From Cupriavidus sp. WKF15 (GTDB taxonomy: Bacteria > Pseudomonadota > Gammaproteobacteria > Burkholderiales > Burkholderiaceae): a stretch of DNA of 64,000 nt. The position numbers were made by a program, and so were the translations under genes. Location of the stretch: contig NZ_CP119572.1 of NCBI RefSeq assembly GCF_029278605.1, forward strand, positions 930,001 to 994,000, read 5' to 3'. This document shows positions 19,184 to 30,268 of this stretch, one piece after another. The notes under the pieces were generated by a model that saw nothing but the letters and a program-made list of their open reading frames with translations, was not told where the DNA came from and did no database searches. Position 1 is the stretch's first letter, and every line of letters starts with the position of its first letter.

Positions 19184-19255
19184 CCTGAATTCCCGATAAA
19201 CAAGCCACCCGGCGCGCCGGCTTCACATCATGGCGCGCCGTCTTCTTGCCAATCC

Positions 19256-21598
19256 ATGGAACAACAAGACATCACGTTTCAACCTGAAGAGCCCGCGGAT
19301 TCGCTGACGCTGGCGCGCTACGCCGAGCGGGCCTACCTCGACTACGCCGTCAGCGTGGTCAAGGGCCGCGCGCTGCCCGAGGTCGCGGATGGCCAGAAGC
19401 CCGTGCAGCGGCGCATCCTGTTCGCCATGCACGAGATGGGCCTGCGCGCCGACGCCAAGCCGGTCAAGTCCGCGCGCGTGGTGGGCGACGTGCTCGGCAA
19501 ATACCACCCGCACGGCGACCAGTCGGCCTATGACGCGCTGGTGCGCCTGGCGCAGGACTTCTCGCTGCGCTATCCGCTGATCGACGGCCAGGGCAACTTC
19601 GGCTCGCGCGATGGCGACGGCGCCGCGGCGATGCGCTACACCGAAGCGCGCCTGACGCCGATCTCGCGCCTGCTGCTCGACGAGATCGACGAGGGTACGG
19701 TCGACTTCATCGCCAACTACGACGGCTCGATGGAGGAGCCGAAGCTGCTGCCGGCGCGCATGCCGTTCGTGCTGCTCAACGGCGCGTCGGGCATTGCCGT
19801 GGGCATGGCCACCGAAGTGCCGCCGCACAACCTGCGCGAAGTGGCCGGGGCCACGGTGGCGATGATCCGCAACCCGAACATCTCGCTGGCCGAACTGCTG
19901 GCGCTGATGCCCGGCCCGGACTACCCGGGCGGCGGCCAGATCATCTCGCCGGCCGCGGATATCGCCCAGATCTATGAATCCGGCCGCGGCAGCCTGAAGG
20001 TGCGCGCGCGCTGGACCATCGAGGAAATGGCGCGCGGCCAGTGGCAGCTGGTGGTGACCGAACTGCCGCCGGCCACGTCGGCGCAGAAGGTGCTGGAAGA
20101 GATCGAAGAGCTGACCAATCCGAAGGTCAAGACCGGCAAGAAGGCGCTGACCCCGGAACAGCAGCAGCTCAAGGCCACGGTGCTGGCGGTGCTGGACGCC
20201 GTGCGCGATGAATCGGGCAAGGACGCACCGGTGCGGCTGGTGTTCGAGCCCAAGAGCAAGAACATCGAGCAGCAGGAATTCATCCAGACGCTGCTCGCGC
20301 ATACGAGCCTGGAATCGGGCGCGCCGGTCAACCTCGTGATGATCGGCACGGACGGCCGTCCGCGCCAGAAGGGCCTGCGCGAGATCCTGCGCGAATGGAT
20401 CGACTTCCGCTTCGCCACCGTCACGCGGCGCACGCGCCATCGCCTGGGCAAGGTGGAAGACCGCATCCACATCCTCGAAGGCCGGATGCTGGTGCTGCTG
20501 AACATCGACGAGGTGATCCGCATCATCCGCGAAAGCGACGAGCCCAAGCCCGCGCTGATCGAACGCTTCGGCCTGAGCGACCGGCAGGCCGAGGACATCC
20601 TGGAAATCCGCCTGCGCCAGCTGGCCAGGCTGGAAGCGATCCGGATCGAGAAGGAACTGAAGGAGCTGCGCGAAGAGCAGGCCGACCTCGACGTGTTGCT
20701 GAAGTCCGACACCATGATGCGACGTCGCATCATCAAGGAGATCGAGACCGACGCGAAGCAGTACAGCCCGGAAGACAAGGACCCGCGCCGCACGCTGATC
20801 CAGGAAGAGCGCCGCGCCGCCGCCGAGATGCGCGTGGTGGACGAGCCGGTCACGGTGGTGGTGTCGCAGAAGGGCTGGGTGCGCACGCGCCAGGGTCACG
20901 GCCACGATGCGCAGCAGTTCACCTTCAAGGCCGGCGATGCGCTGTACGGCACCTTTGAGTGCCGCACGGTGGACGTGCTGCTGGCCTTCGGCACCAATGG
21001 CCGCGTGTACTCGGTGCCGGTGGCCGGCCTGCCGGGCGGGCGCGGCGACGGCGTGCCGCTGACCACGCTGATCGAACTGCAGCCGGGCAGCCAGATCGCC
21101 CATACCCTTGCCGGCAGTGCCGAGCAGCGCGTGCTGATCGCTACGCAGGGCGGCAATGGTTTCCTGACCAAGGTCGGCGATATGACGGGCCGGCAAAAGG
21201 GCGGCAAGTCCTTCCTGACGCTCGATGACGGCGATGCCCCGCTCGCGCCCGCGCCGATCGGCGACGAGGCCACGCACGTGGCCTGCCTGTCCGGCAACGG
21301 CCGCATGCTGCTGGTGGCGCTCGACGAGGTCAAGGTGCTGTCGGCCGGCGGCCGCGGCGTGATCCTGATGGAGCTGGAGCCGAAGGAGACCTTGCTGCAG
21401 GCGGTTGGCGTGGGCGCGCCGGGGCTGCTGGTGTCAGGCACTACGCCGCGTGGCGGCAAGCCTGACTCGCAGAAGCTGGCGGGCGCGAATCTGCTGCCGT
21501 ATGTCGGCAAGCGCGCGCGCAAGGGCAAGGCGCTGGAAACGAAGCTGAAGGGCGTGCGGATTGATCCGGTGAAGGTTGTGGCGCCTGCGGGGAACTGA
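19256..21598 (+). CDS. parC: DNA topoisomerase IV subunit A
   Basis: DNA-cleaving subunit of topoisomerase IV, 780 residues. The active-site Tyr is in [11 protein letters not shown], and the quinolone-determining region reads [15 protein letters not shown]. The N-terminal DNA-gate domain is followed by a beta-pinwheel with Gly-rich repeats ([32 protein letters not shown]). Positions equivalent to E. coli Ser80 and Glu84 are Gln89 and Asp93, apparently normal for beta-proteobacteria. The gene completes the parE-transglycosylase-parC run. A large hairpin follows the stop. Confidence 0.96.
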   Translation: MEQQDITFQPEEPADSLTLARYAERAYLDYAVSVVKGRALPEVADGQKPVQRRILFAMHEMGLRADAKPVKSARVVGDVLGKYHPHGDQSAYDALVRLAQDFSLRYPLIDGQGNFGSRDGDGAAAMRYTEARLTPISRLLLDEIDEGTVDFIANYDGSMEEPKLLPARMPFVLLNGASGIAVGMATEVPPHNLREVAGATVAMIRNPNISLAELLALMPGPDYPGGGQIISPAADIAQIYESGRGSLKVRARWTIEEMARGQWQLVVTELPPATSAQKVLEEIEELTNPKVKTGKKALTPEQQQLKATVLAVLDAVRDESGKDAPVRLVFEPKSKNIEQQEFIQTLLAHTSLESGAPVNLVMIGTDGRPRQKGLREILREWIDFRFATVTRRTRHRLGKVEDRIHILEGRMLVLLNIDEVIRIIRESDEPKPALIERFGLSDRQAEDILEIRLRQLARLEAIRIEKELKELREEQADLDVLLKSDTMMRRRIIKEIETDAKQYSPEDKDPRRTLIQEERRAAAEMRVVDEPVTVVVSQKGWVRTRQGHGHDAQQFTFKAGDALYGTFECRTVDVLLAFGTNGRVYSVPVAGLPGGRGDGVPLTTLIELQPGSQIAHTLAGSAEQRVLIATQGGNGFLTKVGDMTGRQKGGKSFLTLDDGDAPLAPAPIGDEATHVACLSGNGRMLLVALDEVKVLSAGGRGVILMELEPKETLLQAVGVGAPGLLVSGTTPRGGKPDSQKLAGANLLPYVGKRARKGKALETKLKGVRIDPVKVVAPAGN

Positions 21599-21611
21599 AC
21601 CCGCGAGGGTT

Positions 21612-21643
21612 TCTGCCCTCTCCCGCCAGCGGGAGAGGGCAGA
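21612..21643. repeat. Perfect 15-bp inverted repeat after parC
   Basis: TCTGCCCTCTCCCGC (21612-21626) and its exact complement (21629-21643) flank two bases. It lies 14 bases past the parC stop and lacks a T-run. It could be a Rho-assisted 3' end or a copy of a dispersed intergenic repeat. A related CCCTCTCCCGG segment occurs near 11222. Confidence 0.7.
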
Positions 21644-21704
21644 CCCGCAGCGGCAGATTTCACGCTGCCGCAGTTGCTTGCCGTTGTCGCAATTCTTCTT
21701 CCCC

Positions 21705-22262
21705 ATGTCTTCCCTCGCCCCGCCCCCCACCCCCCGCACCCTGTTCATCGAGTTCGCCCGCATGGGCCTGTCCGGCTTTGGCGGCGTGCTGCCGTTCGTG
21801 CGCCGCGCGGTGGTGGAGCGCAACCGCTGGATGGATGACCGCGATTTTGTCGAACTGCTGAGCCTGGGCCAGGTCCTGCCCGGCCCCAATGTCATCAACC
21901 TGGCGTTGATGCTGGGCTTGCGCTTTGCCGGCTGGCGCGGCGCGCTGGCCGCGTTCGGCGGCCTCGTCATGGTGCCGATGGGACTGGTGCTGGGTTTGCT
22001 CCTGTTGTACCAGCACTACCAGGATGTGCCCGCCGTGCAGCGCATGCTGGCCGGCATGACGGCGGTATCGGCCGGCCTGATGCTGGCCATGGCCATCCGG
22101 CTGGCGCAGAGCCTGTCGCCGACCCTGCGCGCCGTGCTGGTTGGCGGTGCGGCTTTCCTGGTGATCGGACTGCTGCGCTGGCCACTCGTGCCGGTCATGG
22201 CGGTGCTCGTGCCGCTCGCGCTGGTGCTGGAATGGCGCGCGAGCCGCGGAGGGCAGTCGTGA
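21705..22262 (+). CDS. Chromate transporter, short-chain CHR family, first subunit
   Basis: Membrane protein of 185 residues with one CHR domain (about six helices). Family motifs visible are FARMGLSGFGGVLPFVRR, SLGQVLPGPNVINLALMLG and GGLVMVPMGLVLG. Short-chain CHR proteins work as heterodimers encoded by adjacent genes, together equalling one long ChrA; known members export chromate or sulfate. The start MSSLAPPP at 21705 is favoured over an N-terminal extension that runs through the parC hairpin. Its stop overlaps the next start (GTGA). Confidence 0.9.
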   Translation: MSSLAPPPTPRTLFIEFARMGLSGFGGVLPFVRRAVVERNRWMDDRDFVELLSLGQVLPGPNVINLALMLGLRFAGWRGALAAFGGLVMVPMGLVLGLLLLYQHYQDVPAVQRMLAGMTAVSAGLMLAMAIRLAQSLSPTLRAVLVGGAAFLVIGLLRWPLVPVMAVLVPLALVLEWRASRGGQS

Positions 22263-22789
22263 GTCCGGCCGAAGTGCTGGGCAGCCTGTTCGCCCATTTC
22301 AGCGCGCTGTCGCTGCTGGCCATCGGCGGCGCCAGTTCCACGCTGCCGGACATGCACCGCTACCTGGTCGAGGCCAATGGCTGGCTGACTGATGCGCAGT
22401 TCTCGGCCATGTACGCGATTTCGCAGGCGGCGCCTGGCCCCAACGTGCTGTTCGTCTCGCTGTTCGGCTGGCAGGTGGCGGGCTTTGCCGGTTCGCTTGC
22501 GGCCATGTTCGGCATGTGCGGGCCGTCCAGCCTGATCGCGCTGGCGTTCGAATACTTCTCGGGCCGTTCGCCGCATGCGAACTGGCCCGGCCTGATCCGG
22601 CGCGGGCTGGCCGCGCTGACGATCGGCCTGCTGGCCTCGTCGGGGTGGGTGCTGGCGCGCAGCGTCGACCACGGCTGGGGCGCGGCGGCGATTACCGTGG
22701 CGACTGTCCTGCTGATGCTGAAGACGCGCGTGCACCCGCTCGTGCTGGTCGCCATCGGCGGTCTGGCCGGCCTGCTTGGCTTGCTCTGA
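22259..22789 (+). CDS. Chromate transporter, short-chain CHR family, second subunit
   Basis: Partner CHR-domain protein of 176 residues, starting with GTG at 22259 that overlaps the previous stop and follows GGAGGG. The motifs LSLLAIGGASSTLPDMHRYLVE, YAISQAAPGPNVLFVSLFGW and FGMCGPSSLIAL are the second-half equivalents of the CHR repeat. The overlap predicts coupled translation and 1:1 assembly. This is a natural split pair, not a broken gene, since both halves have complete domains and ribosome sites. Whether it carries chromate is unproven. Confidence 0.9.
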   Translation: MSPAEVLGSLFAHFSALSLLAIGGASSTLPDMHRYLVEANGWLTDAQFSAMYAISQAAPGPNVLFVSLFGWQVAGFAGSLAAMFGMCGPSSLIALAFEYFSGRSPHANWPGLIRRGLAALTIGLLASSGWVLARSVDHGWGAAAITVATVLLMLKTRVHPLVLVAIGGLAGLLGLL

Positions 22790-22799
22790 CCGGAGTCGT

Positions 22800-24728
<1,929 letters not shown>

Positions 24729-24738
24729 GATACGCCCC

Positions 24739-24768
24739 AAAACAAACAGCCCCGCCGGGGCGGGGCTG
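24739..24768 (-). terminator. Intrinsic terminator of lldP
   Basis: On the minus strand CAGCCCCG pairs with CGGGGCTG (8 bp, 6-base loop), followed by TTTGTTTT. It lies 57 bases after the lldP stop and just before the ABC exporter start, insulating the two genes. Confidence 0.85.
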
Positions 24769-24824
24769 CAAGGGGCAGGCGAATCAGCCGGCGAATCGGC
24801 TGCCGGGTTTGCGGCCTGGCCAGG

Positions 24825-26501
24825 TCAGTGGATGACCATCTGCGTGAACGGATGCACGTAGGCCTGCAGCGTCACGAAGATGCCGACCAGGATCGCCAGC
24901 GCGATCGAATGGAAGAACACGTAGCGCAGGATGTCGCCTTCATGGCCGTACCACTTGGTGGCGGTGGAGGCCACCACGATGGACTGCGCGTCGATCATCT
25001 TGCCCATCACGCCGCCCGAGCTGTTGGCCGCGGACATCAGCACCGGCGACAGGCCAAGCTGCTCGGCGGTGGTCTTCTGCAGGCCGCCGAACAGCACGTT
25101 GGAGGCGGTGTCCGAGCCCGTCAGCGCCACCCCCAGCCAGCCCAGCATGGTGCCGAACAGCGGGTAGAGCACGCCGGTCTGCGCGAACGCCAGGCCCAGC
25201 GTGGCGTCCAGGCCCGAGTAGCGGGTCAGGTAGCCGATGCCGAACATGGCGCTGATGGTCAGCAGCGAGTACTTGGTCAGCTTGATGGTTTCCCAGTACT
25301 CCTTGATCATGCGCGGCACGGAATAGCCCATCACCAGGCCGCCCACGATTGCCGAGACCAGGATCCCCGTGCCGGCCATCGACAGCACGTTGAAGGCGAA
25401 TATGGCAGGCTCGGCGATCTCCTTGGGCGTCACCGGCGGATGCTTGAGTACCGCCTTGTCCAGGCCAGGGATCGGGAATTTCCACTGCCAGACGGCATCC
25501 ATGAACTTCTTGAACTCGGGGATGCCCCAGACAAACACGAACACCGTCAGGATGATCCAGGGCACCCAGGCCTTGGCCACCGAGATGCCGGCCGATGCGG
25601 CGGTGGCCCGGGCGTCGGCTTCGAGCGCTTCGGGGTGGTCGACCTTGGATTCGTCGTGGCGGCCCAGGATCTTGGTGGTGGTCCAGATTTCCTTCGGATG
25701 CCAGATCTTCAGGAACAGCGTCAGCGCACCCAGCGAGATCAGGGCCGAGATCACATCGACCAGCCACGGACCGTGGTAGTTCGACACCAGGAACTGCGGG
25801 ACGGCGAAGCTCACGCCTGCGACCAGGATCGCCGGCCAGATCGCGAGCATGCCGCGGAAGCCGGCAAAGGCCCAGATCAGCCAGAACGGCACCAGCACGG
25901 AGAAGAACGGCAGCTGGCGGCCGATCATGGCCGACAGCGTGACCTGGTCGATGCCGGTCACCGAAGACAAGCCGATGATCGGCGCACCGAGCGCGCCGAA
26001 GGCCACCGGCGCGGTGTTGGCGATCAGGGCCAGGCCCGACGCGGCCAGCGGCGAGAAGCCCAGGCCGATCAGGATGGCGCCGGTCACGGCCACGGGCGTG
26101 CCGAAGCCGGCGGCGCCCTCGAAGAACGCGCCGAAGCTGAAGGCCACCATCAGCAGTTGCAGGCGGCGGTCCTCGGTCACGCCGGAGATCGAGGTCTGCA
26201 ATACCTTGAAGGAGCCGTTCAGCGTGGTGAGCCGGTGCAGGAAGATGATGTTGAGGACGATCCACCCGATCGGGAACAGGCCGGAGACAATGCCCAGTCC
26301 GGCCGCCTTGCCGGCCATGGCCGCGGGCATGCCGAAGACCGCCGAAGCCACGACGACACCCACCACCAATGCCAGGCCGGCGGCCAGGTGCGCCTGCATG
26401 TGAAAGAAGGCCAGCGCTGCCAGCAGCACGGCTACGGGGATGCCCGCGGCAATGGTCGACAGCGCCATATTGCCTAGCGGGTCATAGACTTGACTCCACA
26501 C
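24825..26501 (-). CDS. lldP: L-lactate permease (LctP family)
   Basis: Inner-membrane lactate/glycolate symporter of 558 residues with about 12-14 helices. MVWSQVYDPLGNMALSTIAAG is the typical start, and FSFGAFFEGAAGFGTPVAVTGAILIGLGF and GSDTASNVLFGGLQ are the most conserved family segments. The GTG at 26501 lies nine bases after a perfect AGGAGG. No lactate dehydrogenase gene is adjacent. The leader holds two inverted repeats, so the gene is probably controlled, perhaps by an LldR-like repressor encoded elsewhere. A strong terminator follows. Confidence 0.93.
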   Translation of the reverse strand: MWSQVYDPLGNMALSTIAAGIPVAVLLAALAFFHMQAHLAAGLALVVGVVVASAVFGMPAAMAGKAAGLGIVSGLFPIGWIVLNIIFLHRLTTLNGSFKVLQTSISGVTEDRRLQLLMVAFSFGAFFEGAAGFGTPVAVTGAILIGLGFSPLAASGLALIANTAPVAFGALGAPIIGLSSVTGIDQVTLSAMIGRQLPFFSVLVPFWLIWAFAGFRGMLAIWPAILVAGVSFAVPQFLVSNYHGPWLVDVISALISLGALTLFLKIWHPKEIWTTTKILGRHDESKVDHPEALEADARATAASAGISVAKAWVPWIILTVFVFVWGIPEFKKFMDAVWQWKFPIPGLDKAVLKHPPVTPKEIAEPAIFAFNVLSMAGTGILVSAIVGGLVMGYSVPRMIKEYWETIKLTKYSLLTISAMFGIGYLTRYSGLDATLGLAFAQTGVLYPLFGTMLGWLGVALTGSDTASNVLFGGLQKTTAEQLGLSPVLMSAANSSGGVMGKMIDAQSIVVASTATKWYGHEGDILRYVFFHSIALAILVGIFVTLQAYVHPFTQMVIH

Positions 26502-26873
26502 GATTGAAATCCTCCTCAGGTTTGGCTCGGGCAGCCCGGGCGATCTCCGTGCCCTTGGCTGCCGTTGTACGTCGCGTACAGACGTGCGGCGTCTGCCGCA
26601 CACGCGAGTCGAACAAGGATTGTAAGGATGGGCTCCCACCACGCCGCCTTAAATCCGGTCATGGCATACATGAACCGGATTCAGGGATCAGGGTTTGCCT
26701 GGGGGCAGCATGGAGCATGTGCTGCCCAAAGCGCAGAGTACCCTAAACGGCGCCTCTTCGAAATGTATGCCAACCAGGGAATGACCATAATGTCAGCTTG
26801 GCAGCGGTGCGCGGTGTGCGTAGCCTGTCTGCCGAATGCCGATGGATCCGACAATCCGACAAAGGGAGACACC
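26502..26873. promoter_or_regulatory. Divergent region lldP / LysE gene, with two inverted repeats
   Basis: No gene in 372 bases. On the minus strand TACAAT (26619-26624) is a likely lldP -10. Downstream of it lie GTGCGGC-gtct-GCCGCAC (26584-26601) and GTACG-tcg-CGTAC (26567-26579), possible operators or leader hairpins. On the plus strand CATAAT (26786-26791) may serve the LysE-family gene. Confidence 0.45.
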
Positions 26874-27521
26874 ATGCCCGAGTTCCTTCCCCCGTGGCCG
26901 CTGCTTGGCGCCTTCGTGCTGGCCAGCCTGGCGCTGGCCGTGACGCCAGGCCCGGCGGTGGTCTATATCGTGACGCGTACGCTGGCGCAGGGCCGGCGTG
27001 CCGGGCTGGCGTCCGTCGGCGCCGTCGCGCTGGGCAATCTTGGTAATGCCGCGGGCGCCGCGCTCGGACTGGCCGTGCTGTTCTCGGTGTCGGCGCTCGC
27101 TTTTACCGTGGTGAAGTACGCGGGGGCGGCGTACCTGATCTGGCTGGGCATCCGTACCTTGCGCGCCGCGCCGGCAGTTGCCACGGATACGCCGCCGCCG
27201 GCGCGTCCGCTGCGCCAGGTATTGCGAGACGGCTTCGTGGTGGCCCTGCTGAATCCCAAGACCGCGATCTTCTTCGCCGCCTTCCTGCCGCAGTTCATGA
27301 ACCCGGCCGGTTCTGCGCTGACGCAGAGCCTGGCGCTGGGCGTGGGCTTCGTGCTGATCGCGGCGACCACCGACGTCTGCTACGTGACCGCGGCGGCCGC
27401 CGTGATGCCGGCGCTGCGCCGTGCCGGCCGGGCGCGGGCGGCAGGCCGCTACCTGACGGCTGCAGCCTTCATCGGACTCGGGGTGTTCACGGCGGCGTCG
27501 GGCTCGCGCGCCGGCAAATAA
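26874..27521 (+). CDS. LysE/RhtB family amino-acid exporter
   Basis: Inner-membrane exporter of 215 residues with about six helices. The signature LALAVTPGPAVVYIVTRTLAQGRRAGLASVGAVALGN lies in helix 1-2, and GFVVALLNPKTAIFFAAFLPQFM at mid-protein is typical of RhtB/LeuE relatives. The ATG at 26874 follows AGGGAG. Family members export threonine, homoserine, leucine or lysine. It converges on the minus-strand MocR-linked operon and is separate from the LysE protein encoded inside it. Confidence 0.9.
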   Translation: MPEFLPPWPLLGAFVLASLALAVTPGPAVVYIVTRTLAQGRRAGLASVGAVALGNLGNAAGAALGLAVLFSVSALAFTVVKYAGAAYLIWLGIRTLRAAPAVATDTPPPARPLRQVLRDGFVVALLNPKTAIFFAAFLPQFMNPAGSALTQSLALGVGFVLIAATTDVCYVTAAAAVMPALRRAGRARAAGRYLTAAAFIGLGVFTAASGSRAGK

Positions 27522-27541
27522 GCGGGTCAGCCGCCGCGTGC

Positions 27542-28186
27542 TCAGCGCAGCGGCAGTTCCAGGATGCCTTCGGCGGCCGGGCGCGCGCGCATGGCGGCCA
27601 GCCAGCGCTCCAGCTCGGGGCGCGGTTCGTGGGCGACCGGCGTGCCCATCCAGCGATGGGCGGCGCAGGCCAGCGAGATGTCCGCCATGGTGAAGCGGTC
27701 GCCGCCGATGAACTCGCGCCCGGCCAGGGCCTTGTCGAGCAGCGCGGCCAGCGGCTCGGTGCGTGCGCATGACGCGGCCACGGCGGCATCGTCGCGCTTC
27801 TCGGGTGCTACGCGCACCATGTTCAGGAAGGCGGTGACCATGGCCGGGCTGAAGGTGGTGGTCTGCCAGTCCATCCAGCGGTCGGCCGAGGCGCGCGCCT
27901 TGACGTCTTCCGGCCACAGCGTGCCCTCGCCATACCGCGCGCACAGGTAGCGCACGATGGCATTGGATTCCCACAGCACGAAGGGCTCGCCGCCCACGTC
28001 CGTGCCGCGGAAGTCCTCGATCACGGGGATCTGGCGGTTGGGGTTGAGGCGGACATAGGCTTCGGTGTCCAGATCGCCCTGGTTGACGCCGATGTCCACG
28101 CGCTCATGGTCCAGGTGCAGCTCGCGCGCGCACCAGACCACCTTCTGTACATTGATCGACGACAGTCGACCCCAGATCCGCAGCAT
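27542..28186 (-). CDS. Glutathione S-transferase family protein
   Basis: Cytosolic GST of 214 residues. The N-terminal thioredoxin-like domain has SSINVQKVVWCARELHL, LNPNRQIPVIED and the glutathione gamma-glutamyl contact ESNAIVRYL. The C-terminal helical domain contains FTMADISLACAAHRW. Ser in the first loop suggests a theta/beta-like catalytic residue. It is the last gene of the minus-strand operon behind the aminotransferase (33-base gap), so it may detoxify an electrophile arising in that pathway. Confidence 0.9.
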   Translation of the reverse strand: MLRIWGRLSSINVQKVVWCARELHLDHERVDIGVNQGDLDTEAYVRLNPNRQIPVIEDFRGTDVGGEPFVLWESNAIVRYLCARYGEGTLWPEDVKARASADRWMDWQTTTFSPAMVTAFLNMVRVAPEKRDDAAVAASCARTEPLAALLDKALAGREFIGGDRFTMADISLACAAHRWMGTPVAHEPRPELERWLAAMRARPAAEGILELPLR

Positions 28187-28219
28187 GAAGATTCTCCCCT
28201 GATCTTTTGCGGTTGTTTT

Positions 28220-29410
28220 TCAGGCCACGCGGGCCTGCGGCGCCGAGGCGATGGCTTCGCGGAACAACTTGCCCAGGATCGCCACGCCTTGTTCAATACG
28301 CTCGGGCGGCACGGTGACGAACGCCAGGCGCAGCGTGTTGCGCTGCGGGTTGCTGGCATAGAAGGGCGCTCCCGGCACATAGGCGACATTGCGCTTCACC
28401 GCTTCCTCCAGGATCGCCATGCTGTCCAGCCCCAACCCTTGAGGCAACTGCACCCAGATGAACATGCCGCCCTCGGGCTGGTTCCAGCTTACGCCTTCGG
28501 GCATGTGGCGCGCCAGCGCGTCGAGCATGACCTGGCACTGCTTGCCGTACAGCGCGCGGATGGTCGGGATGTGGCGATCGAGCAACCCGTCGCGCACGGT
28601 CTCGTAGGCCACGCGCTGGGTGAAGCTCGGCGTATGCAGGTCGGATGCCTGCTTGGCCTGGCACAGCTTGAAGTGCAGTGCCGGCGGTGCGATCACGAAG
28701 CCCAGGCGCAGGCCCGGTGCCAGGATCTTGGAGAAGGAACCCATATAGATCACGCCGTCGGGGTTCATCGACAGCAGGGTCGGGAGCTGGTCGCCGGTGT
28801 AGCTCAGTTCGCCATAGGGATCGTCTTCGACCAGCAGCACGCCGAACTCCTTGGCGCGCGCCACCAGGGCCTGGCGGCGTTCCAGCGGCAGGCGGCGGCC
28901 GGTCGGGTTCTGGAAGTTGGGCAGGGCGTACAGGAAGCGCGCGCCGGCGGTCAGCTCGGCGGTCAGCGCTTCAGGCTGCAGGCCCTTGTCGTCGGTGGGC
29001 ACGGAGGTGAACTCCGGCTCGAACAGCGAGAACGCCTGCAGCGCGCCGAGGTAGCTAGGCGTTTCCACCAGCACCTTGCTGCCCGGATCGATCAGCACCT
29101 TGGCAATCAGGTCCAGCGCCTGCTGCGAGCCGGTGGTGATCAGCACGCGCTCCACGGCCACATTGTGGCGCCTGGCGATGAATTCGCGCAGCGGCAGGTA
29201 GCCTTCGGTGGCCGCGTATTGCAGTGCGGCGGCCGGGTTGTCGGCAAATACACGGGCCGTCGCCGCCTCCAAGGCCGCTACCGGGAAGGATGCCGGCGAG
29301 GGCAGTCCGCCGGCGAAGGAAATGACTTCCGGACGCTCGGTCACCTTCAGGATTTCGCGGATGGCCGAGCTGGTCAGTTGCTGTGCCCGGCGGGAGATGG
29401 CCCATTGCAT
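28220..29410 (-). CDS. PLP-dependent aminotransferase class I/II (LysN/2-aminoadipate aminotransferase-like)
   Basis: Cytosolic aminotransferase of 396 residues. Visible features are GGLPSPASFPV, QYAATEGYLPLREFIA, TTGSQQALDLIAKVL, NFQNPTGRRLPLERR and the Schiff-base lysine in YMGSFSKILAPGLRLGF. This architecture matches the MocR-C-domain/LysN group, which transaminates branched-chain, aromatic or alpha-aminoadipate substrates with 2-oxoglutarate. It sits in the operon with RidA, consistent with imine or enamine intermediates. The exact amino donor is unknown. Confidence 0.9.
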   Translation of the reverse strand: MQWAISRRAQQLTSSAIREILKVTERPEVISFAGGLPSPASFPVAALEAATARVFADNPAAALQYAATEGYLPLREFIARRHNVAVERVLITTGSQQALDLIAKVLIDPGSKVLVETPSYLGALQAFSLFEPEFTSVPTDDKGLQPEALTAELTAGARFLYALPNFQNPTGRRLPLERRQALVARAKEFGVLLVEDDPYGELSYTGDQLPTLLSMNPDGVIYMGSFSKILAPGLRLGFVIAPPALHFKLCQAKQASDLHTPSFTQRVAYETVRDGLLDRHIPTIRALYGKQCQVMLDALARHMPEGVSWNQPEGGMFIWVQLPQGLGLDSMAILEEAVKRNVAYVPGAPFYASNPQRNTLRLAFVTVPPERIEQGVAILGKLFREAIASAPQARVA

Positions 29411-29452
29411 GATATTTCTCTTTTGTCTGGGGAGAACCGCCTGGCGGGCGGT

Positions 29453-29782
29453 TCAGTCAACGATGAATAGTCTGGCCCCGGTCGGCGTGGACGATCGGTG
29501 CGGTTCCGCCTGGTCGGCGACCTGGTAGCTCGTGCCCGCGCGGAGCACGAACTGGCGGCCGTCTTCCAGTTCGGTATGCAGTTCGCCGTCCAGGACGAAC
29601 AGGATATGGCCCTTGGTGCACCAGTGGTCCGCTAGGTAGCCGGCCGAGTACTCGACCATGCGCACCCGGATGTCGCCGAACTGGCGCGTGCGCCACAGCG
29701 CCTCGCCCCGTTCTCCGGGGTGGCGCGTGGGTTCGACCGCGGACCAGTCGGTGGTGCCGAAGGGCAGGTTGTCGATGCGCAT
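29453..29782 (-). CDS. DHCW-motif cupin-fold protein
   Basis: Small cupin of 109 residues. The sequence SAGYLADHWCTKGHILFVLDGEL contains the eponymous DHCW motif in the first cupin box, followed by FVLRAGTSYQVAD. Family members are uncharacterised and may bind a metal or small ligand. It lies between RidA (19 bases upstream) and the aminotransferase gene (42 bases downstream), so it probably acts on or senses an intermediate of the same pathway. Confidence 0.88.
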   Translation of the reverse strand: MRIDNLPFGTTDWSAVEPTRHPGERGEALWRTRQFGDIRVRMVEYSAGYLADHWCTKGHILFVLDGELHTELEDGRQFVLRAGTSYQVADQAEPHRSSTPTGARLFIVD

Positions 29783-29801
29783 CGCGGCAGCGGCAGTCCG
29801 T

Positions 29802-30257
29802 TCAGTTCACTTCGACGATCATTTCGATCTCGACGCAGGCGCCCAGCGGAATCTGCGCCACGCCGAACGCGCTGCGCGCGTGCTTGCCCTTGTCGCCGAA
29901 GACTTCGGCCAGGAACTCCGAGGCGCCGTTGGTCACCAGATGCTGCTCGGTGAATTCCTGCGTCGAGTTCACCAGGCTCATCACCTTGACGATGCGCGTG
30001 ACGCGGTTCAGGTCGCCCACGTGCGCATGCAGCGTGGCCAGCAGGTCGATGGCGATGGAACGCGCGGCGGCCTTGCCGGATTCGGTGTCGATGTCCTTGC
30101 CGAGCTTGCCGGCCCATACCTTGCCGTCCTTGCGGGCGATATGGCCCGACAGGAACACGGTATTGCCGGTCTGCGCGGCCATGACATAGGCGGCAGCCGG
30201 GGCGCCGGCGGTGGGCAGTTCCACGCCAAGGCGTGCAAGGGTGTCATAGACGGACAT
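29802..30257 (-). CDS. RidA family reactive-intermediate deaminase
   Basis: YjgF/YER057c/UK114-fold protein of 151 residues, trimeric in known members. RidA hydrolyses 2-aminoacrylate and related enamines/imines released by PLP enzymes, protecting other PLP enzymes. The motifs GNTVFLSGHIARKDG, HARSAFGVAQIPLGACVEIEMIVEV and the conserved Arg within ARS are present, suggesting catalytic competence. It is longer than E. coli RidA (128 residues) because of an N-terminal extension. It is encoded 11 bases after the EamA remnant. Confidence 0.88.
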   Translation of the reverse strand: MSVYDTLARLGVELPTAGAPAAAYVMAAQTGNTVFLSGHIARKDGKVWAGKLGKDIDTESGKAAARSIAIDLLATLHAHVGDLNRVTRIVKVMSLVNSTQEFTEQHLVTNGASEFLAEVFGDKGKHARSAFGVAQIPLGACVEIEMIVEVN

Positions 30258-30268
30258 GTGATCTCCTG

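Noticed and set aside
21705..22789. Frameshifted single chrA gene
   Set aside because: Both halves have complete CHR domains and the second has its own ribosome site and GTG overlap; short-chain CHR pairs are a known form.
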